A stretch of DNA of 44,848 nucleotides from Bacteroidaceae bacterium (GCA_017469685.1 JAFUFW010000053.1:1-44848), one strand, 5' to 3'. Shown: positions 32,402 to 41,570, numbered from the stretch's first letter. Program-made: numbers and translations. Notes: generated from the letters alone by a model not told the origin.

Positions 32402-33130
32402 TTACAGGGAGGTGTCCTTGGAGTGCTCCAGGATGGCATTCAGACCCTTGGGCAAGAGAAAATCGTCGGCAAAGGTACGTGAAGTTTGCGTTATAGCCAA
32501 GTGTTTTGCGTCTCCGCCCGTTAAAAAAACCAAAAGTGATGGATATTTTCTGCGAAAAGCATTGATATATCCTTCAAATTCGTGGAGCATACCTCTGATG
32601 ACGCCTGCACGTATTGCTGTCTCAGTGTCGTAGCCGATATCGGGCACATCGCCTTCAGGCTCCACAAGGGGCAGGCGGGGGAAGTAGTCGTCGATGGCTC
32701 TTAGGCGTGCGCGTATGCCCGGTGTGATGTTGCCGCCGAGGTATTCCCCGCGTGCGCTCACGAAATCGAACGTCACGCAGCTGCCGGCATCTACGATCAG
32801 CATCGGCCAGCCGGGCTGCTGTGTCCACGCCCCTACGGCAGCGGCCAGACGGTCGGATCCCAGGGTGGAGGGCGTGTGGTAGAGGTTGCGCAGTGGTGTA
32901 AGCGTCGATGCCGAGAACCTTACAAGTGGGCAGCCGAGCTCATCGAGCCTGCGCTCGGCCTCCTCTGTAAGGTCTACTACGGTTGAAATGATAGCAGCCT
33001 CAGGCTTCTCGCTGAGCGAGTCGAGCCATTCAAATGTGTGGCTCTCCTCGGCGTGGCGGCTGAGTAGTTCGTTATGTTCAAATAAATAGTATTTGCAGAG
33101 CGTGTTGCCTATGTCTATGATCAGGTTCAT
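32402..33130 (-). CDS. coaX: Type III pantothenate kinase
   Basis: This 242-residue ASKHA-fold kinase has DIGNT (residues 6-10), HTPSTLGSDRLAAA (85-98), VDAGSCVTFDFV (113-124) and GGNITPGIRAR (132-142), the standard CoaX motif series. It phosphorylates pantothenate in the first committed step of CoA synthesis; type III enzymes are known to need a monovalent cation and to escape CoA feedback. The later step enzyme coaBC is encoded 20 kb away in this window. It is first in the minus-strand envelope operon, with promoter-like boxes upstream. Confidence 0.94.
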   Translation of the reverse strand: MNLIIDIGNTLCKYYLFEHNELLSRHAEESHTFEWLDSLSEKPEAAIISTVVDLTEEAERRLDELGCPLVRFSASTLTPLRNLYHTPSTLGSDRLAAAVGAWTQQPGWPMLIVDAGSCVTFDFVSARGEYLGGNITPGIRARLRAIDDYFPRLPLVEPEGDVPDIGYDTETAIRAGVIRGMLHEFEGYINAFRRKYPSLLVFLTGGDAKHLAITQTSRTFADDFLLPKGLNAILEHSKDTSL

Positions 33131-33291
33131 TGTCTTGGAACGTACTTTGTCTAAAGGTATAGGTTTTATAGTCTATTGTTCTGGACTACATTTGATTAAT
33201 ATTTGGCAATTATTTGCAGATGCCTTGGTTGGACAAGGCTTTTTCAGTATGGATTGGGAACCCGGATGTGGCACTGTTTTCAACGTGGGTG

Positions 33292-33299
33292 CAAAGGTA
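33292..33299 (-). promoter_or_regulatory. -7 box for coaX
   Basis: TACCTTTG on the minus strand, exact to TAnnTTTG, with no convincing TTTG at -33. It would give a leader of about 155 bases; the nearer TACCTTTA at 33152-33159 is an alternative with a leader of about 15 bases. Confidence 0.45.
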
Positions 33300-33456
33300 T
33301 GAATTAATTGCGATTTGCACCTTATGATTTGGCGGTTTTTTTTTGTGATAATGATACCCAAAAACATTCAGTGCTCATGTTCAGGCCTTGTTCGTGGCGG
33401 GGCGTCCAGGCACAGATTTCGGCCTTTAAGATAAATCAGGCAAAAATGTGCGCTCA

Positions 33457-33544
33457 GAACCCTTAAGGGTTTCGGGGAAAACTCTTAAGGGTTATTGCCA
33501 AAACGCTTAAGGGTTATTGCCCGAAGGCTTAAGGGTTTTGTACG
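33457..33544. repeat. 22-base tandem repeat array 2 (four units, CTTAAG core)
   Basis: CTTAAG occurs at 33462, 33484, 33506 and 33528, exactly 22 bases apart. All four units contain CTTAAGGGTT; units 2 and 3 continue as CTTAAGGGTTATTGCC. Unit 1 contains the perfect palindrome AACCCTTAAGGGTT (33458-33471), identical to unit 2 of array 1 and in the same orientation. A degenerate fifth unit may follow. The array ends about 80 bases before the DUF4105-gene promoter. Confidence 0.87.
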
Positions 33545-33624
33545 TACCCTTTGGCTATGTTGTGTTCTTGGTATGGCTCGGGCGCGTTATTTCTCCACTT
33601 TTCGAGCACTTTTTTCCTTAAAAG

Positions 33625-33657
33625 TTAGAAGAAAGTCGTAAATTATGCCTAACTTTG
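33625..33657 (+). promoter_or_regulatory. Promoter of the DUF4105/Lnb gene
   Basis: TTAG (33625-33628), 21 bases, then TAACTTTG (33650-33657), exact at the -7 box. Transcription would start at about 33662-33665, only a few bases before the ATG at 33667, so the message is nearly leaderless. Confidence 0.65.
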
Positions 33658-33666
33658 CGGCCGTTT

Positions 33667-34947
33667 ATGAGGCTTAAATTTCTTTTTTCTATAATAATCA
33701 GCCTTTTGTGCTTCGGTTTGCCGTCGTCTGGTCAGATCGAGCCTCGGCTTGTTCGACAGCCGTCAGTTGCTGCGCCCTCAGCGGGTTCGGACACTGCAGC
33801 AATGACTGTTGACAGCCTTCGTGCCGACACGTCATTCGTCGTAAGCCTGCTCACTTGCTCGCCAGGACAGGAGGTTTACGAACTGTATGGCCACACGGCT
33901 ATCCGTGTCTTGAACAACGTACTTGGCATCGATGAGGTCTTCAACTACGGCGTGTTCAGCTTCTCGCAGCCGCATTTTGTGTTGCGTTTCGTGCTCGGCA
34001 AGTGCGATTATATGGTAGCAGCAGCTCCGCTGGCCTATTTTCTTCAGGAATATGCCAGTCGCGGTTCGTCGGTTACCGAGCAGGTGCTGAATCTCCGACC
34101 GACGGAATCGCGTGAATTGTCGCTGCGCCTTTTCGAGGCTATCCAGCCGGGGAACAGCGAATATCGCTATAATATATTCCGAAACAACTGCACTACAAAG
34201 GCACGCGACATCATCGAGGGCTGCATCCGAGGCGAGGTCGTCTATCCAGCCCGCCCGCGTCGCAACTCATTCCGTACCATTCTCCATCAGTACACCCAAG
34301 GGCACGCATGGGCGCGAGAGGGCAACGACCTGTTGCTCGGTGCCAGCGTCGACACAGCCATCTGCGAGCGCGATGAGATGTTCTCGCCCATATATATGAT
34401 GCACTATGCCGACAGCGCTTTCATCGATGCAGGTCGCACAAACCTGCGCCCACTGGTGAGCGAGCGGCGTGAACTGCTTCCCGAGAACCCTGAGCGCCAG
34501 GCATCGACGTATGCGCAGCTGCCGTCAGTGCCGTTCTCGCCTGCCACTTTTGGCTGGGTGCTGCTCGCTATTGGGCTGCTGATAGCTTTCTGGGAGTGGC
34601 GCCGAGGCCGCATCTGCTGGCCTGTAGATGCCGTGCTGATGACCCTACAGGGCTTGGCAGGCCTGCTGCTTACGTTCATGGCTGTTGCCTCAGAGCACCC
34701 AGGCGTAGCGTCAAATTGGCAGGTGTGGGTGCTCAACCCTCTGCCTCTGCTGTTCGTGCTGTTCGTGGTGAAGGCTGATATTCGCCGCCAAAGCCATGTC
34801 TATCACAGCTTTGCTGCCATCTGGCTCGCGGCTTTCATGGTGCTGTTTTTCGTTGTCCCGCAACATTTCAGTAAGATTATCCTGCCTGTGGCACTGCTTT
34901 TGCTAAGCCGTGCCATAGTGCACCTAATTGTTTATAAGAAGTCATAA
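33667..34947 (+). CDS. lnb: DUF4105 protein, probable lipoprotein N-acyltransferase Lnb
   Basis: The start at ATG 33667 gives 426 residues; an upstream TTG overlaps the promoter box and would be untranscribed. The N-terminus is a signal peptide or anchor (MRLKFLFSIIISLLCFG). A periplasmic domain follows with YGHTAIRV (His76) and RNNCTTKARDII (Cys175), a Cys/His pair like that of papain/NlpC-type folds. Five hydrophobic helices make up the C-terminal third. Family DUF4105 (now the Lnb N-terminal periplasmic domain, from memory) includes the Bacteroides enzyme that N-acylates outer-membrane lipoproteins in place of Lnt. Assignment to Lnb rests on architecture; paralogues with other roles may exist. 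It is 23 bases upstream of the next gene. Confidence 0.75.
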   Translation: MRLKFLFSIIISLLCFGLPSSGQIEPRLVRQPSVAAPSAGSDTAAMTVDSLRADTSFVVSLLTCSPGQEVYELYGHTAIRVLNNVLGIDEVFNYGVFSFSQPHFVLRFVLGKCDYMVAAAPLAYFLQEYASRGSSVTEQVLNLRPTESRELSLRLFEAIQPGNSEYRYNIFRNNCTTKARDIIEGCIRGEVVYPARPRRNSFRTILHQYTQGHAWAREGNDLLLGASVDTAICERDEMFSPIYMMHYADSAFIDAGRTNLRPLVSERRELLPENPERQASTYAQLPSVPFSPATFGWVLLAIGLLIAFWEWRRGRICWPVDAVLMTLQGLAGLLLTFMAVASEHPGVASNWQVWVLNPLPLLFVLFVVKADIRRQSHVYHSFAAIWLAAFMVLFFVVPQHFSKIILPVALLLLSRAIVHLIVYKKS

Positions 34948-34970
34948 ACACACATTCTTCCATATCACGC

Positions 34971-36545
34971 ATGCGCCTGCTGACGTCGCTCGTTGCGCTG
35001 ATGTCGCTCGTGAATGTCGATGCCCAGGCTTCAGCTGAGTTGCCACGCTTGGTGGTCAACATCCTTATCGATCAGCTGCGCACCGACTATCTCGAGACTT
35101 TTGCGCCTCTCTATGGCGACGAGGGCTTCAAGCTGCTGATGAGCGAGGGGCGCTTCTACAGCGATGTGCAACAGCCGTTCACGCCCGTCGACCGCGCTTC
35201 GGCTACGGCAACGCTGATGACGGGCGCAACGCCCAACGTTCACGGCGTGCCAGGGCTTACTTGGCTCTCGCGCAAGACGCTGCAGCCCGTCTATTGCGTC
35301 GACGATTCGCGATATGCGGGTCTTGAGACAGTGGAGAAGAGTTCACCCGGATACCTGCTCACCTCGACGCTTGCCGACGAGCTGAAGCACGCCACAGCGC
35401 GCAAGGCCCTCGTCTACAGCATAGCTCCTGAGCGCGACATGGCAGTGCTGCTGGCCGGTCACGCTGCCGACGGCGCCTTCTGGTTGAGCGACGACCGCGG
35501 CCTCTGGGCAGGTACTTCGTTCTATGGTAAGATGCCCGACTGGGTTGCCCGCTACAACGCCACCGAGATGCCGGCACAGACAATCTCACGCAGCAAATGG
35601 GAACCTACATATGACAACGCCTATCCTTCGTTCGTCTACTATCATGCCCTCGCTGACGAGAAGGCGAAGCAGTTCAAGCACACGTTCACGGGTAGCAACC
35701 GCTATCGCCATTTCAAGACCTCTGCACTCGTCAACGAGGAAGTCATGCGACTGGCCACACACTGTGCCGAAGCCACGAAGCTGGGCACCGATGCCACGCC
35801 AGACATCCTCTCAATAGGCCTCTACGCCGGCACCTTTGGCGGGCAGGAGCTGTCTGCCAGCCCTTCCGAGCTGCAGGATACATATGTGCGCCTCGACCAG
35901 GTGTTAGCCTCGCTAATCCAGACTTTCCGGCAGCGCTATGGCAAGGATAAGGTCTTGTTCGTTGTCGCCTCTACGGGTTACGACGCTTCGGCCTACACCC
36001 CAACTATCGAAGCCGGCACTTTCAACCTCAGCCGTGCAGCCATGTTGCTGAACATGTTCCTCTCGGCCAAGTTCGGGCAGGCGCAGTACGTGGAGGCAAG
36101 CTATGGCCATCAGATCTACATCGACCACAAGGTCGTAGAGCAACAGCAGCTTCAGCTCACAGACGTGCTGTCTGAGAGCGAGGCCTTCCTCGCACAGATG
36201 GAGGGCGTTAGTGATGTCTACAGCGCCAGATCGCTTGCCGTGGCTGCGCGCACTCCAGAGCTTTCGCTCGTGCGAGGCGGATGGTCGCCTGCACGCTCTG
36301 GCGACATCGTCCTTGAAATACTTCCTGGATGGAAAATCATAAGCGAGAACAATTCAGAAACAACAAATAAAGGGCAGCCCTACACGCCCTATCCGCTCTT
36401 CCTGCTCGGACCGGAAGTTGAGCCGGCGCATCTGGCTGTGACACAAACGGCTACCGCCATCGCCCCAACGCTGGCCAGCAGTCTGCGCATACGCGCCCCC
36501 AACGCCAGCCGCGAACCGCCGCTTGCCCTGTGCAATGGCGAATGA
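34971..36545 (+). CDS. Alkaline-phosphatase-superfamily protein lacking most metal ligands
   Basis: This 524-residue protein has a signal peptide (cleavage near VDAQA, residue 20). The fold is shown by LVVNILIDQLRTDYLETF (Asp34 kept), FTPVDRASATATLMTGATPNVHG (70-92) and LQDTYVRLDQVLASLI (301-316), all as in PafA-type phosphatases. The metal-binding sites are changed: where active relatives have SPDYxGHxFGP it reads IGLYAGTFGGQ (282-292), and where they have TADHG it reads VASTGYD (332-338); the final His before the C-terminal strand is also missing (QPYTPYPLFLLG). I infer a non-catalytic binding protein of the envelope. It lies between lnb and secA. Confidence 0.8.
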   Translation: MRLLTSLVALMSLVNVDAQASAELPRLVVNILIDQLRTDYLETFAPLYGDEGFKLLMSEGRFYSDVQQPFTPVDRASATATLMTGATPNVHGVPGLTWLSRKTLQPVYCVDDSRYAGLETVEKSSPGYLLTSTLADELKHATARKALVYSIAPERDMAVLLAGHAADGAFWLSDDRGLWAGTSFYGKMPDWVARYNATEMPAQTISRSKWEPTYDNAYPSFVYYHALADEKAKQFKHTFTGSNRYRHFKTSALVNEEVMRLATHCAEATKLGTDATPDILSIGLYAGTFGGQELSASPSELQDTYVRLDQVLASLIQTFRQRYGKDKVLFVVASTGYDASAYTPTIEAGTFNLSRAAMLLNMFLSAKFGQAQYVEASYGHQIYIDHKVVEQQQLQLTDVLSESEAFLAQMEGVSDVYSARSLAVAARTPELSLVRGGWSPARSGDIVLEILPGWKIISENNSETTNKGQPYTPYPLFLLGPEVEPAHLAVTQTATAIAPTLASSLRIRAPNASREPPLALCNGE

Positions 36546-36605
36546 TTTAATACGAATTAAAGGAATGGCAAATTACTAATAACGCAATAAAAACAATACA
36601 AGTAT

Positions 36606-39600
36606 ATGGATTTTATTCAACTCCTTCGCAAGCTCTTCGGAAATAAGAGCGACCGCGATATGAAAGCTATTCAGCCGCTCGTCAACGAGGTCCTGAAGGT
36701 TTACCCCGAGATAAACGCCCTCTCCAACGACGACTTGCGCGCGCGTACTAAAGAACTTCAGGCGCGCATACGCGAGGCTGGAGTGCCCATACGCCAGCAA
36801 GTGGACGAACTGAAGGCGAAAATCGAGCAGACACCCATCGAGGACCGCAAGCCCATCTTCGAGAAGATCGACAAGTTGGAGAAAGACCAACTGGAGGTCT
36901 TCGAGAAAGTGCTCGACGAGATTCGCCCCGTAGCCTTCGCCATAGTAAAGTCGACTGCCGAACGCTTCACAAACAATGAGACAATCGAAGTAACAGCTAC
37001 TGACTTCGACCGTGAACTGGCCGCACGTCACGACTTTGTCGACATCGAGGGTGACCGCGCAATCTACCACAACCACTGGGTAGCCGGCGGCAACGAGACG
37101 CTCTGGAACATGATCCACTACGACGTGCAGCTCTTTGGCGGCACCGTGCTACACCAGGGCAAGATTGCCGAGATGGCTACGGGTGAAGGTAAGACCCTTG
37201 TGGCTACGCTGCCCGTTTTCCTCAACGCATTGACAGGCAACGGCGTGCACGTTGTCACCGTCAACGACTACCTTGCCAAGCGCGACAGCGAGTGGATGGG
37301 GCCGCTCTATATGTTCCACGGCCTGTCGGTCGACTGCATCGACAAGCACCAGCCTAATTCTGAGGCGCGCCGCCGTGCCTATCAGGCCGACATCACTTTC
37401 GGCACCAACAACGAGTTCGGCTTTGACTATCTGCGCGACAATATGGCCACCTCGCCCGAAGACCTCGTACAACGCATGCACAACTATGCCATCGTCGACG
37501 AGGTTGACTCCGTGCTCATCGACGATGCCCGCACGCCGCTCATCATCAGCGGCCCCGTACCAAAGGGCGACGACCAGATGTTCGAGGAGTACCAGCCGCT
37601 CGTCGAGAAGCTCGTTGGTGTGCAGCGCCAGCTGGCAACCCAGTACCTGGCCGAGGCCAAGAAACTCATCGCCGAGGGACAGGCCGAGGAAGACAAGGAG
37701 AAAACCGCCGCTGGTTTCCTCTCGCTCTTCCGCTCCTATAAGGCGCTGCCCAAGAACAAGCCCCTCATCAAGTACCTCTCAGAACCTGGCATCAAGAGCG
37801 GTATGCTCGCCACGGAGGAGATTTACATGGAGAACAATAACAAGCGCATGCCTGAGGCCGTAGAACCTCTCTTCTTCGTCATCGACGAGAAACTCAATAG
37901 CGCCGACCTCACCGACAAAGGCAACGCATGGCTCTCAGGGCAGGTCAATGACGACGACCTCTTCATCTTGCCCGACATTGCCGCCCAGCTATCAGCCCTC
38001 GAGGGCGACAGGAGCCTCACTGACGAGGAGCGCGTGCAGAAGAAGGACCAGATGTACACCGACTACGCAATCAAAAGCGAGCGCGTACACACCATACAGC
38101 AGCTGCTGAAGGCATACGCCATGTTCAACCTCAACGAGGAGTACATTATTGTAGACGGCGAGATAAAGATCGTCGACGAGCAGACAGGACGCGTAATGGA
38201 AGGTCGCCGATGGAGCGACGGACTCCATCAGGCCGTGGAGGCTAAGGAGCACGTAAAGGTGCAGGCGGCCACGCAGACCTTCGCCACCATCACACTCCAG
38301 AACTACTTCCGCATGTACCACACGCTGGCAGGCATGACGGGTACCGCCGTCACCGAGGCTGGTGAGTTCTGGGACATCTACAAGCTCGATGTCGTCGAGA
38401 TACCTACCAACCGCCCCGTAATACGCAACGACCAAAACGACCGCGTCTACAAGACACAGCGTGAGAAGTACAACGCCGTCATTGCCGAGGTGGAGAAGAT
38501 GCGCAACAGCGGACGCCCGACCCTCGTCGGCACAACCTCCGTCGAGATATCCGAGCTCCTCTCACGTATGCTTTCCCTTCGTAAGATACCTCACCAGGTG
38601 CTTAACGCCAAGCTCCACCAGAAGGAGGCTGACATCGTAGCCCTCGCAGGACAGAGCACTAACGGCCTCGGAGCCGTCACTATTGCAACCAACATGGCAG
38701 GCCGTGGTACCGACATCAAACTATCGCCCGAAGTGCGCGATGCAGGCGGTCTCGCAATCATCGGCACCGAGCGCCACGAGAGCCGTCGCGTTGACCGCCA
38801 GCTGCGCGGACGCTCTGGCCGCCAGGGCGACCCGGGCTCCAGTGTCTTCTTCGTATCCTTGGAGGACAAGCTCATGCGCCTCTTCGCCAGCGAGCGCATC
38901 GCAAAAGTCATGGACCGCCTCGGCTTCGAGGACGGCGAGATGATTGAGCACCCCATGATCAACAGTTCCATAGAGCGTGCACAGAAGAAAGTTGAGGAAA
39001 ACCACTTTGGCGTCCGTAAGCGCCTGCTTGAGTACGACGACGTCATGAACAAACAGCGCACCGTCATCTACGAGAAGCGCCGCCACGCACTCATGGGCGA
39101 GCGACTCGGCATGGACATCGCCGACATGCTCTACGACCGCGTATGCAGCATCATTGAGAACTGCGCTGACCACGAACAGATGAAAGAGCAGTTCATAAGC
39201 CTCTTCGCCATGGACGTGCCATTCACCGAGAGCGACCTCCTGCAGATGAAGCGCGATGATCTCGAGGAGAAAGCCTATCAGGCCGTACTCAGCCGCTTCC
39301 AACAGAAGACAGACCTCATAGCCACAGAGGCCTACAAGGTCTTCAAACCCATCTACGACGGTCCAAACGGGCAAGAGTGGAAAGACCGCCCAGTGCTCGT
39401 GCCAATCGTTGACGGCCGACGCTCCTACAACATTGGAGGCGTCAGCCTTCAGCAGACATGCGACAGCCAGGGACGCGCCATCGTTACAGCCTTCGAGAAA
39501 GCTATCATGCTCCATGTCATTGACGAGGCGTGGAAGGAAAACCTCCGCGAGCTCGACGAACTGAAGCACAGCGTACAGAATGCTTCCTACGAGCAGAAAG

Positions 39601-40046
39601 ACCCCCTGCTCATCTTCAAGCTCGAGAGTGTGCAGCTCTTCGACAAGATGGTCAACCGCATCAACAACCAGACCATCTCGATCCTCATGCGCGGACAAGT
39701 GCCCGAGCAGCAAGTGCAGGCACCCGACGACGCCTCACAGCAGCGAGCTGCATACGAGGCACAGCGCCGAGCACGAGCCGCAGCAGCTGAGCGCGCACGC
39801 TACACTGCAACACGCAGCGGCGGAGCTCCTGGCACCACGCAGGCACCCACCTACAGCCGTCCTGAATACGCCGGCGGAGCACCCACCGACCTCAGCGATC
39901 CCGCACAGCAGGCAGCTGCCGCACAGGACACCCGCGCACAGCAGCCACGCACTCCATTCACAGCCGAGAAGGTGCCCGGACGCAACGACCCATGCCCCTG
40001 CGGTAGTGGAAAGAAGTTCAAGAACTGCCACGGTCGCAACCTCTAA
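36606..40046 (+). CDS. secA: Preprotein translocase motor SecA
   Basis: This 1146-residue ATPase is longer than the roughly 900-residue E. coli protein, as is usual in Bacteroidetes; the extra length lies in the N-terminal region and an insertion around 280-400. Motifs present: [15 protein letters not shown] (Walker A), [19 protein letters not shown] (DEAD-like), MAGMTGTA-type [30 protein letters not shown] and [18 protein letters not shown] low-complexity Ala/Gln/Arg linker leads to the C-terminal zinc-binding tail [17 protein letters not shown], which binds SecB or ribosomes in other species. It drives protein export through SecYEG. A strong inverted repeat follows the stop. Confidence 0.97.
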   Translation: MDFIQLLRKLFGNKSDRDMKAIQPLVNEVLKVYPEINALSNDDLRARTKELQARIREAGVPIRQQVDELKAKIEQTPIEDRKPIFEKIDKLEKDQLEVFEKVLDEIRPVAFAIVKSTAERFTNNETIEVTATDFDRELAARHDFVDIEGDRAIYHNHWVAGGNETLWNMIHYDVQLFGGTVLHQGKIAEMATGEGKTLVATLPVFLNALTGNGVHVVTVNDYLAKRDSEWMGPLYMFHGLSVDCIDKHQPNSEARRRAYQADITFGTNNEFGFDYLRDNMATSPEDLVQRMHNYAIVDEVDSVLIDDARTPLIISGPVPKGDDQMFEEYQPLVEKLVGVQRQLATQYLAEAKKLIAEGQAEEDKEKTAAGFLSLFRSYKALPKNKPLIKYLSEPGIKSGMLATEEIYMENNNKRMPEAVEPLFFVIDEKLNSADLTDKGNAWLSGQVNDDDLFILPDIAAQLSALEGDRSLTDEERVQKKDQMYTDYAIKSERVHTIQQLLKAYAMFNLNEEYIIVDGEIKIVDEQTGRVMEGRRWSDGLHQAVEAKEHVKVQAATQTFATITLQNYFRMYHTLAGMTGTAVTEAGEFWDIYKLDVVEIPTNRPVIRNDQNDRVYKTQREKYNAVIAEVEKMRNSGRPTLVGTTSVEISELLSRMLSLRKIPHQVLNAKLHQKEADIVALAGQSTNGLGAVTIATNMAGRGTDIKLSPEVRDAGGLAIIGTERHESRRVDRQLRGRSGRQGDPGSSVFFVSLEDKLMRLFASERIAKVMDRLGFEDGEMIEHPMINSSIERAQKKVEENHFGVRKRLLEYDDVMNKQRTVIYEKRRHALMGERLGMDIADMLYDRVCSIIENCADHEQMKEQFISLFAMDVPFTESDLLQMKRDDLEEKAYQAVLSRFQQKTDLIATEAYKVFKPIYDGPNGQEWKDRPVLVPIVDGRRSYNIGGVSLQQTCDSQGRAIVTAFEKAIMLHVIDEAWKENLRELDELKHSVQNASYEQKDPLLIFKLESVQLFDKMVNRINNQTISILMRGQVPEQQVQAPDDASQQRAAYEAQRRARAAAAERARYTATRSGGAPGTTQAPTYSRPEYAGGAPTDLSDPAQQAAAAQDTRAQQPRTPFTAEKVPGRNDPCPCGSGKKFKNCHGRNL

Positions 40047-40079
40047 TACCAAGGCATCTCCGATGCAGACATATAACAA

Positions 40080-40117
40080 AACCCCGCCGTCAGACTAATA
40101 GAACTGACGGCGGGGTT
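40080..40117. terminator. Bidirectional terminator between secA and the lipoprotein gene
   Basis: A 14-base perfect stem AACCCCGCCGTCAG / CTGACGGCGGGGTT with a ten-base loop, flanked by AAAA on the left and TTG on the right. It sits between convergent genes and can serve both. Confidence 0.75.
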
Positions 40118-40123
40118 GTGTGT

Positions 40124-40372
40124 TCACTCGGTGATGTCGTTGCGGTAGCGCACTGGTGGTGCCCCGTAGAGCAGGCGTACACGCCTGGGATCATCAGGCC
40201 TGACGATGGGCGTGATGGGGTTGTTGGCACGGTTTATGCTGTCCTGTCGGGCTTGTTCGCTATCGCGCTGGGCTTTCTCTGCTGCGCGCTTTGAACTGCG
40301 GCAGCCGCCGAAGCCGAGGAGGAGCAGCAGGCCAGAGAGCAGTGCTGTAGTAACTCTTGTAATTGTCTTCAT
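40124..40372 (-). CDS. Small lipoprotein of the rSAM/lipoprotein system
   Basis: This 82-residue protein has a hydrophobic signal (about residues 8-22) and lipobox GFGGC (Cys24). A highly charged Lys/Arg/Glu/Gln segment follows (25-48), then the C-terminal PITPIVRPDDPRRVRLLYGAPPVRYRN. The LLYG-PP-VRYR tail resembles the conserved end of small lipoproteins that TIGRFAMs pairs with radical SAM enzymes (TIGR04134 from memory). It lies 28 bases downstream of such an enzyme on the same strand. It may be the enzyme's substrate or an anchoring partner; no modification can be deduced from sequence. Confidence 0.75.
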   Translation of the reverse strand: MKTITRVTTALLSGLLLLLGFGGCRSSKRAAEKAQRDSEQARQDSINRANNPITPIVRPDDPRRVRLLYGAPPVRYRNDITE

Positions 40373-40400
40373 AATTATGTATTCCTTATATTCCTTATAT

Positions 40401-41465
40401 TTAATATTGAATCCCTAATCTTTCGAGATGGCAAAGAATATTGTTGCCATGGTCGTCGCGAAGGTGCATGCCGTTGCCTCGGCAGTAGCGCCAGTGGCAA
40501 CAGTCGGCGCAGCGGCCTGTACGTCGCCACTCGAAGGTGCGGTGGGGTTGGTAGCGCTGCTCCCACACGTCCATGAAGTCGTCCTTATAGATATTGACTT
40601 GGTTGTAGTTGGCGCGTATGCTGGCGCATGCGGCTATGGCGCCGTCGGCCATGACGCTGCCTACGGTGATGCCAGCCTGGCAGTGGAAGAAATGGTCGCG
40701 CACGTCGGCTTCGTAGTCGCCGAGGTAGCCTTCGCAGCCGTAGCTGGCGCGGATAAGCCCTTGCTGGCACGTCTGCTTTATGAACTCGAAGACGCCTCGG
40801 AACTCCTCTGCAGAGAGGCGCATGGTGGGGTCGCCCTTGGCGCGCCCCATTGGGAATATGGTGTAGATGCGCCATTCGTGCACACCCTTGCTGATGAGGA
40901 AGTCGCGGATGGCAGGCAGTTCGGCGTAGTTGCGGCGATGGACGCACGTGACGCAGTCGAAGCGCAGGGGTGAGCCGGCGAGGAGGTCGATGGCCTGGGA
41001 TGTCATGCGGAACGAGTCGCGGTGGCCGCGCAGCCAGTTGTGGTTCTCCTCCAAGCCGTCGAGGCTGAGGGCCACGCTGTGCATGCCTGCCTGGCGGAGA
41101 GTGTTGAAGCGTTCTGGGGTGAGGGCGAGGCCGTTGGTCACCAAGCCCCAGGGGAAGCCGCGGCGGTAGATTTCGGCGCACACGTCCTCGAGGTCGGTGC
41201 GCACGAGGGGTTCGCCGCCGGTGATGATGACGAAGACGTCGTGTGGGTTGCACTTGCGCTCTACGCTGTCAAGCACGTGCAGGAAGTCGCGGGCAGGCAT
41301 GTCGTCAACGCCGGCGACGCGCTTGCAGTCGCTGCCACAGTGGCGGCAGTGGACGTTGCAGCGCAGTGTGCACTCCCAGAAGAGCTGGCGCAGCGGGTGC
41401 TCGCGCTCGATGGTGCGGTGAAGCTGGTGGGCCACTTCGAAGCCTATGCGTTTGCGCAGGTTCAT
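40401..41465 (-). CDS. Radical SAM/SPASM enzyme of the rSAM/lipoprotein system
   Basis: This 354-residue protein has the radical SAM cluster motif CNVHCRHC (Cys36, Cys40, Cys43) in the stretch FWECTLRCNVHCRHCGSDC, followed by ITGGEPL, ALSLDG and the half-barrel pattern of the family. The C-terminus carries a SPASM-type cysteine set (FHCQAGITVGSVMADGAIAACASI, then CADCCHWRYCRGNGMHL), expected to hold extra iron-sulfur clusters. SPASM enzymes usually modify peptides or proteins. It is the TIGR04133-like partner of the adjacent lipoprotein gene; this pairing is recalled, not searched. A consensus promoter lies about 25-55 bases upstream, so the two genes form their own short operon. Confidence 0.85.
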   Translation of the reverse strand: MNLRKRIGFEVAHQLHRTIEREHPLRQLFWECTLRCNVHCRHCGSDCKRVAGVDDMPARDFLHVLDSVERKCNPHDVFVIITGGEPLVRTDLEDVCAEIYRRGFPWGLVTNGLALTPERFNTLRQAGMHSVALSLDGLEENHNWLRGHRDSFRMTSQAIDLLAGSPLRFDCVTCVHRRNYAELPAIRDFLISKGVHEWRIYTIFPMGRAKGDPTMRLSAEEFRGVFEFIKQTCQQGLIRASYGCEGYLGDYEADVRDHFFHCQAGITVGSVMADGAIAACASIRANYNQVNIYKDDFMDVWEQRYQPHRTFEWRRTGRCADCCHWRYCRGNGMHLRDDHGNNILCHLERLGIQY

Positions 41466-41491
41466 TTCCCTTCTCTTTATTTTTTACAGGC

Positions 41492-41522
41492 CAAAGGTAA
41501 GCAGTTTAGTTTTGCCGCCAAA
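41492..41522 (-). promoter_or_regulatory. Promoter of the rSAM/lipoprotein operon
   Basis: On the minus strand TTTG (41519-41522), 19 bases, then TACCTTTG (41492-41499), both exact. The leader would be about 20 bases. Confidence 0.75.
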
Positions 41523-41570
41523 ACATTTTAGAAAGATTATAAGTGTTATTGCAACTTTTCACATTTCTTT

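Larger units (their letters stand above)
33131..33666. other. Long divergent intergenic region between coaX and lnb
   Basis: A 536-base gap with no supported gene. From left to right it holds a TACCTTTA box (minus, 33152-33159) close to coaX; a TACCTTTG box (minus, 33292-33299) that overlaps the left arm of an eight-base inverted repeat GGTGCAAA / TTTGCACC (33288-33295, 33314-33321); an A/T-rich stretch; the 11-mer GGCGTCCAGGC (33401-33411); repeat array 2; and the plus-strand promoter of the DUF4105 gene. Short ORFs here lack start-site and codon support. Confidence 0.6.

Noticed and set aside
33222-33244. Plus-strand hairpin GCCTTG/CAAGGC followed by five T
   Set aside because: No plus-strand gene lies upstream for it to terminate, and the stem is only six bases; no small RNA promoter was seen.
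38721-39713. 330-residue antisense ORF inside secA
   Set aside because: It is a mirror of the strongly GC-biased secA codons; no signal, motif or start context supports it, and secA is intact.
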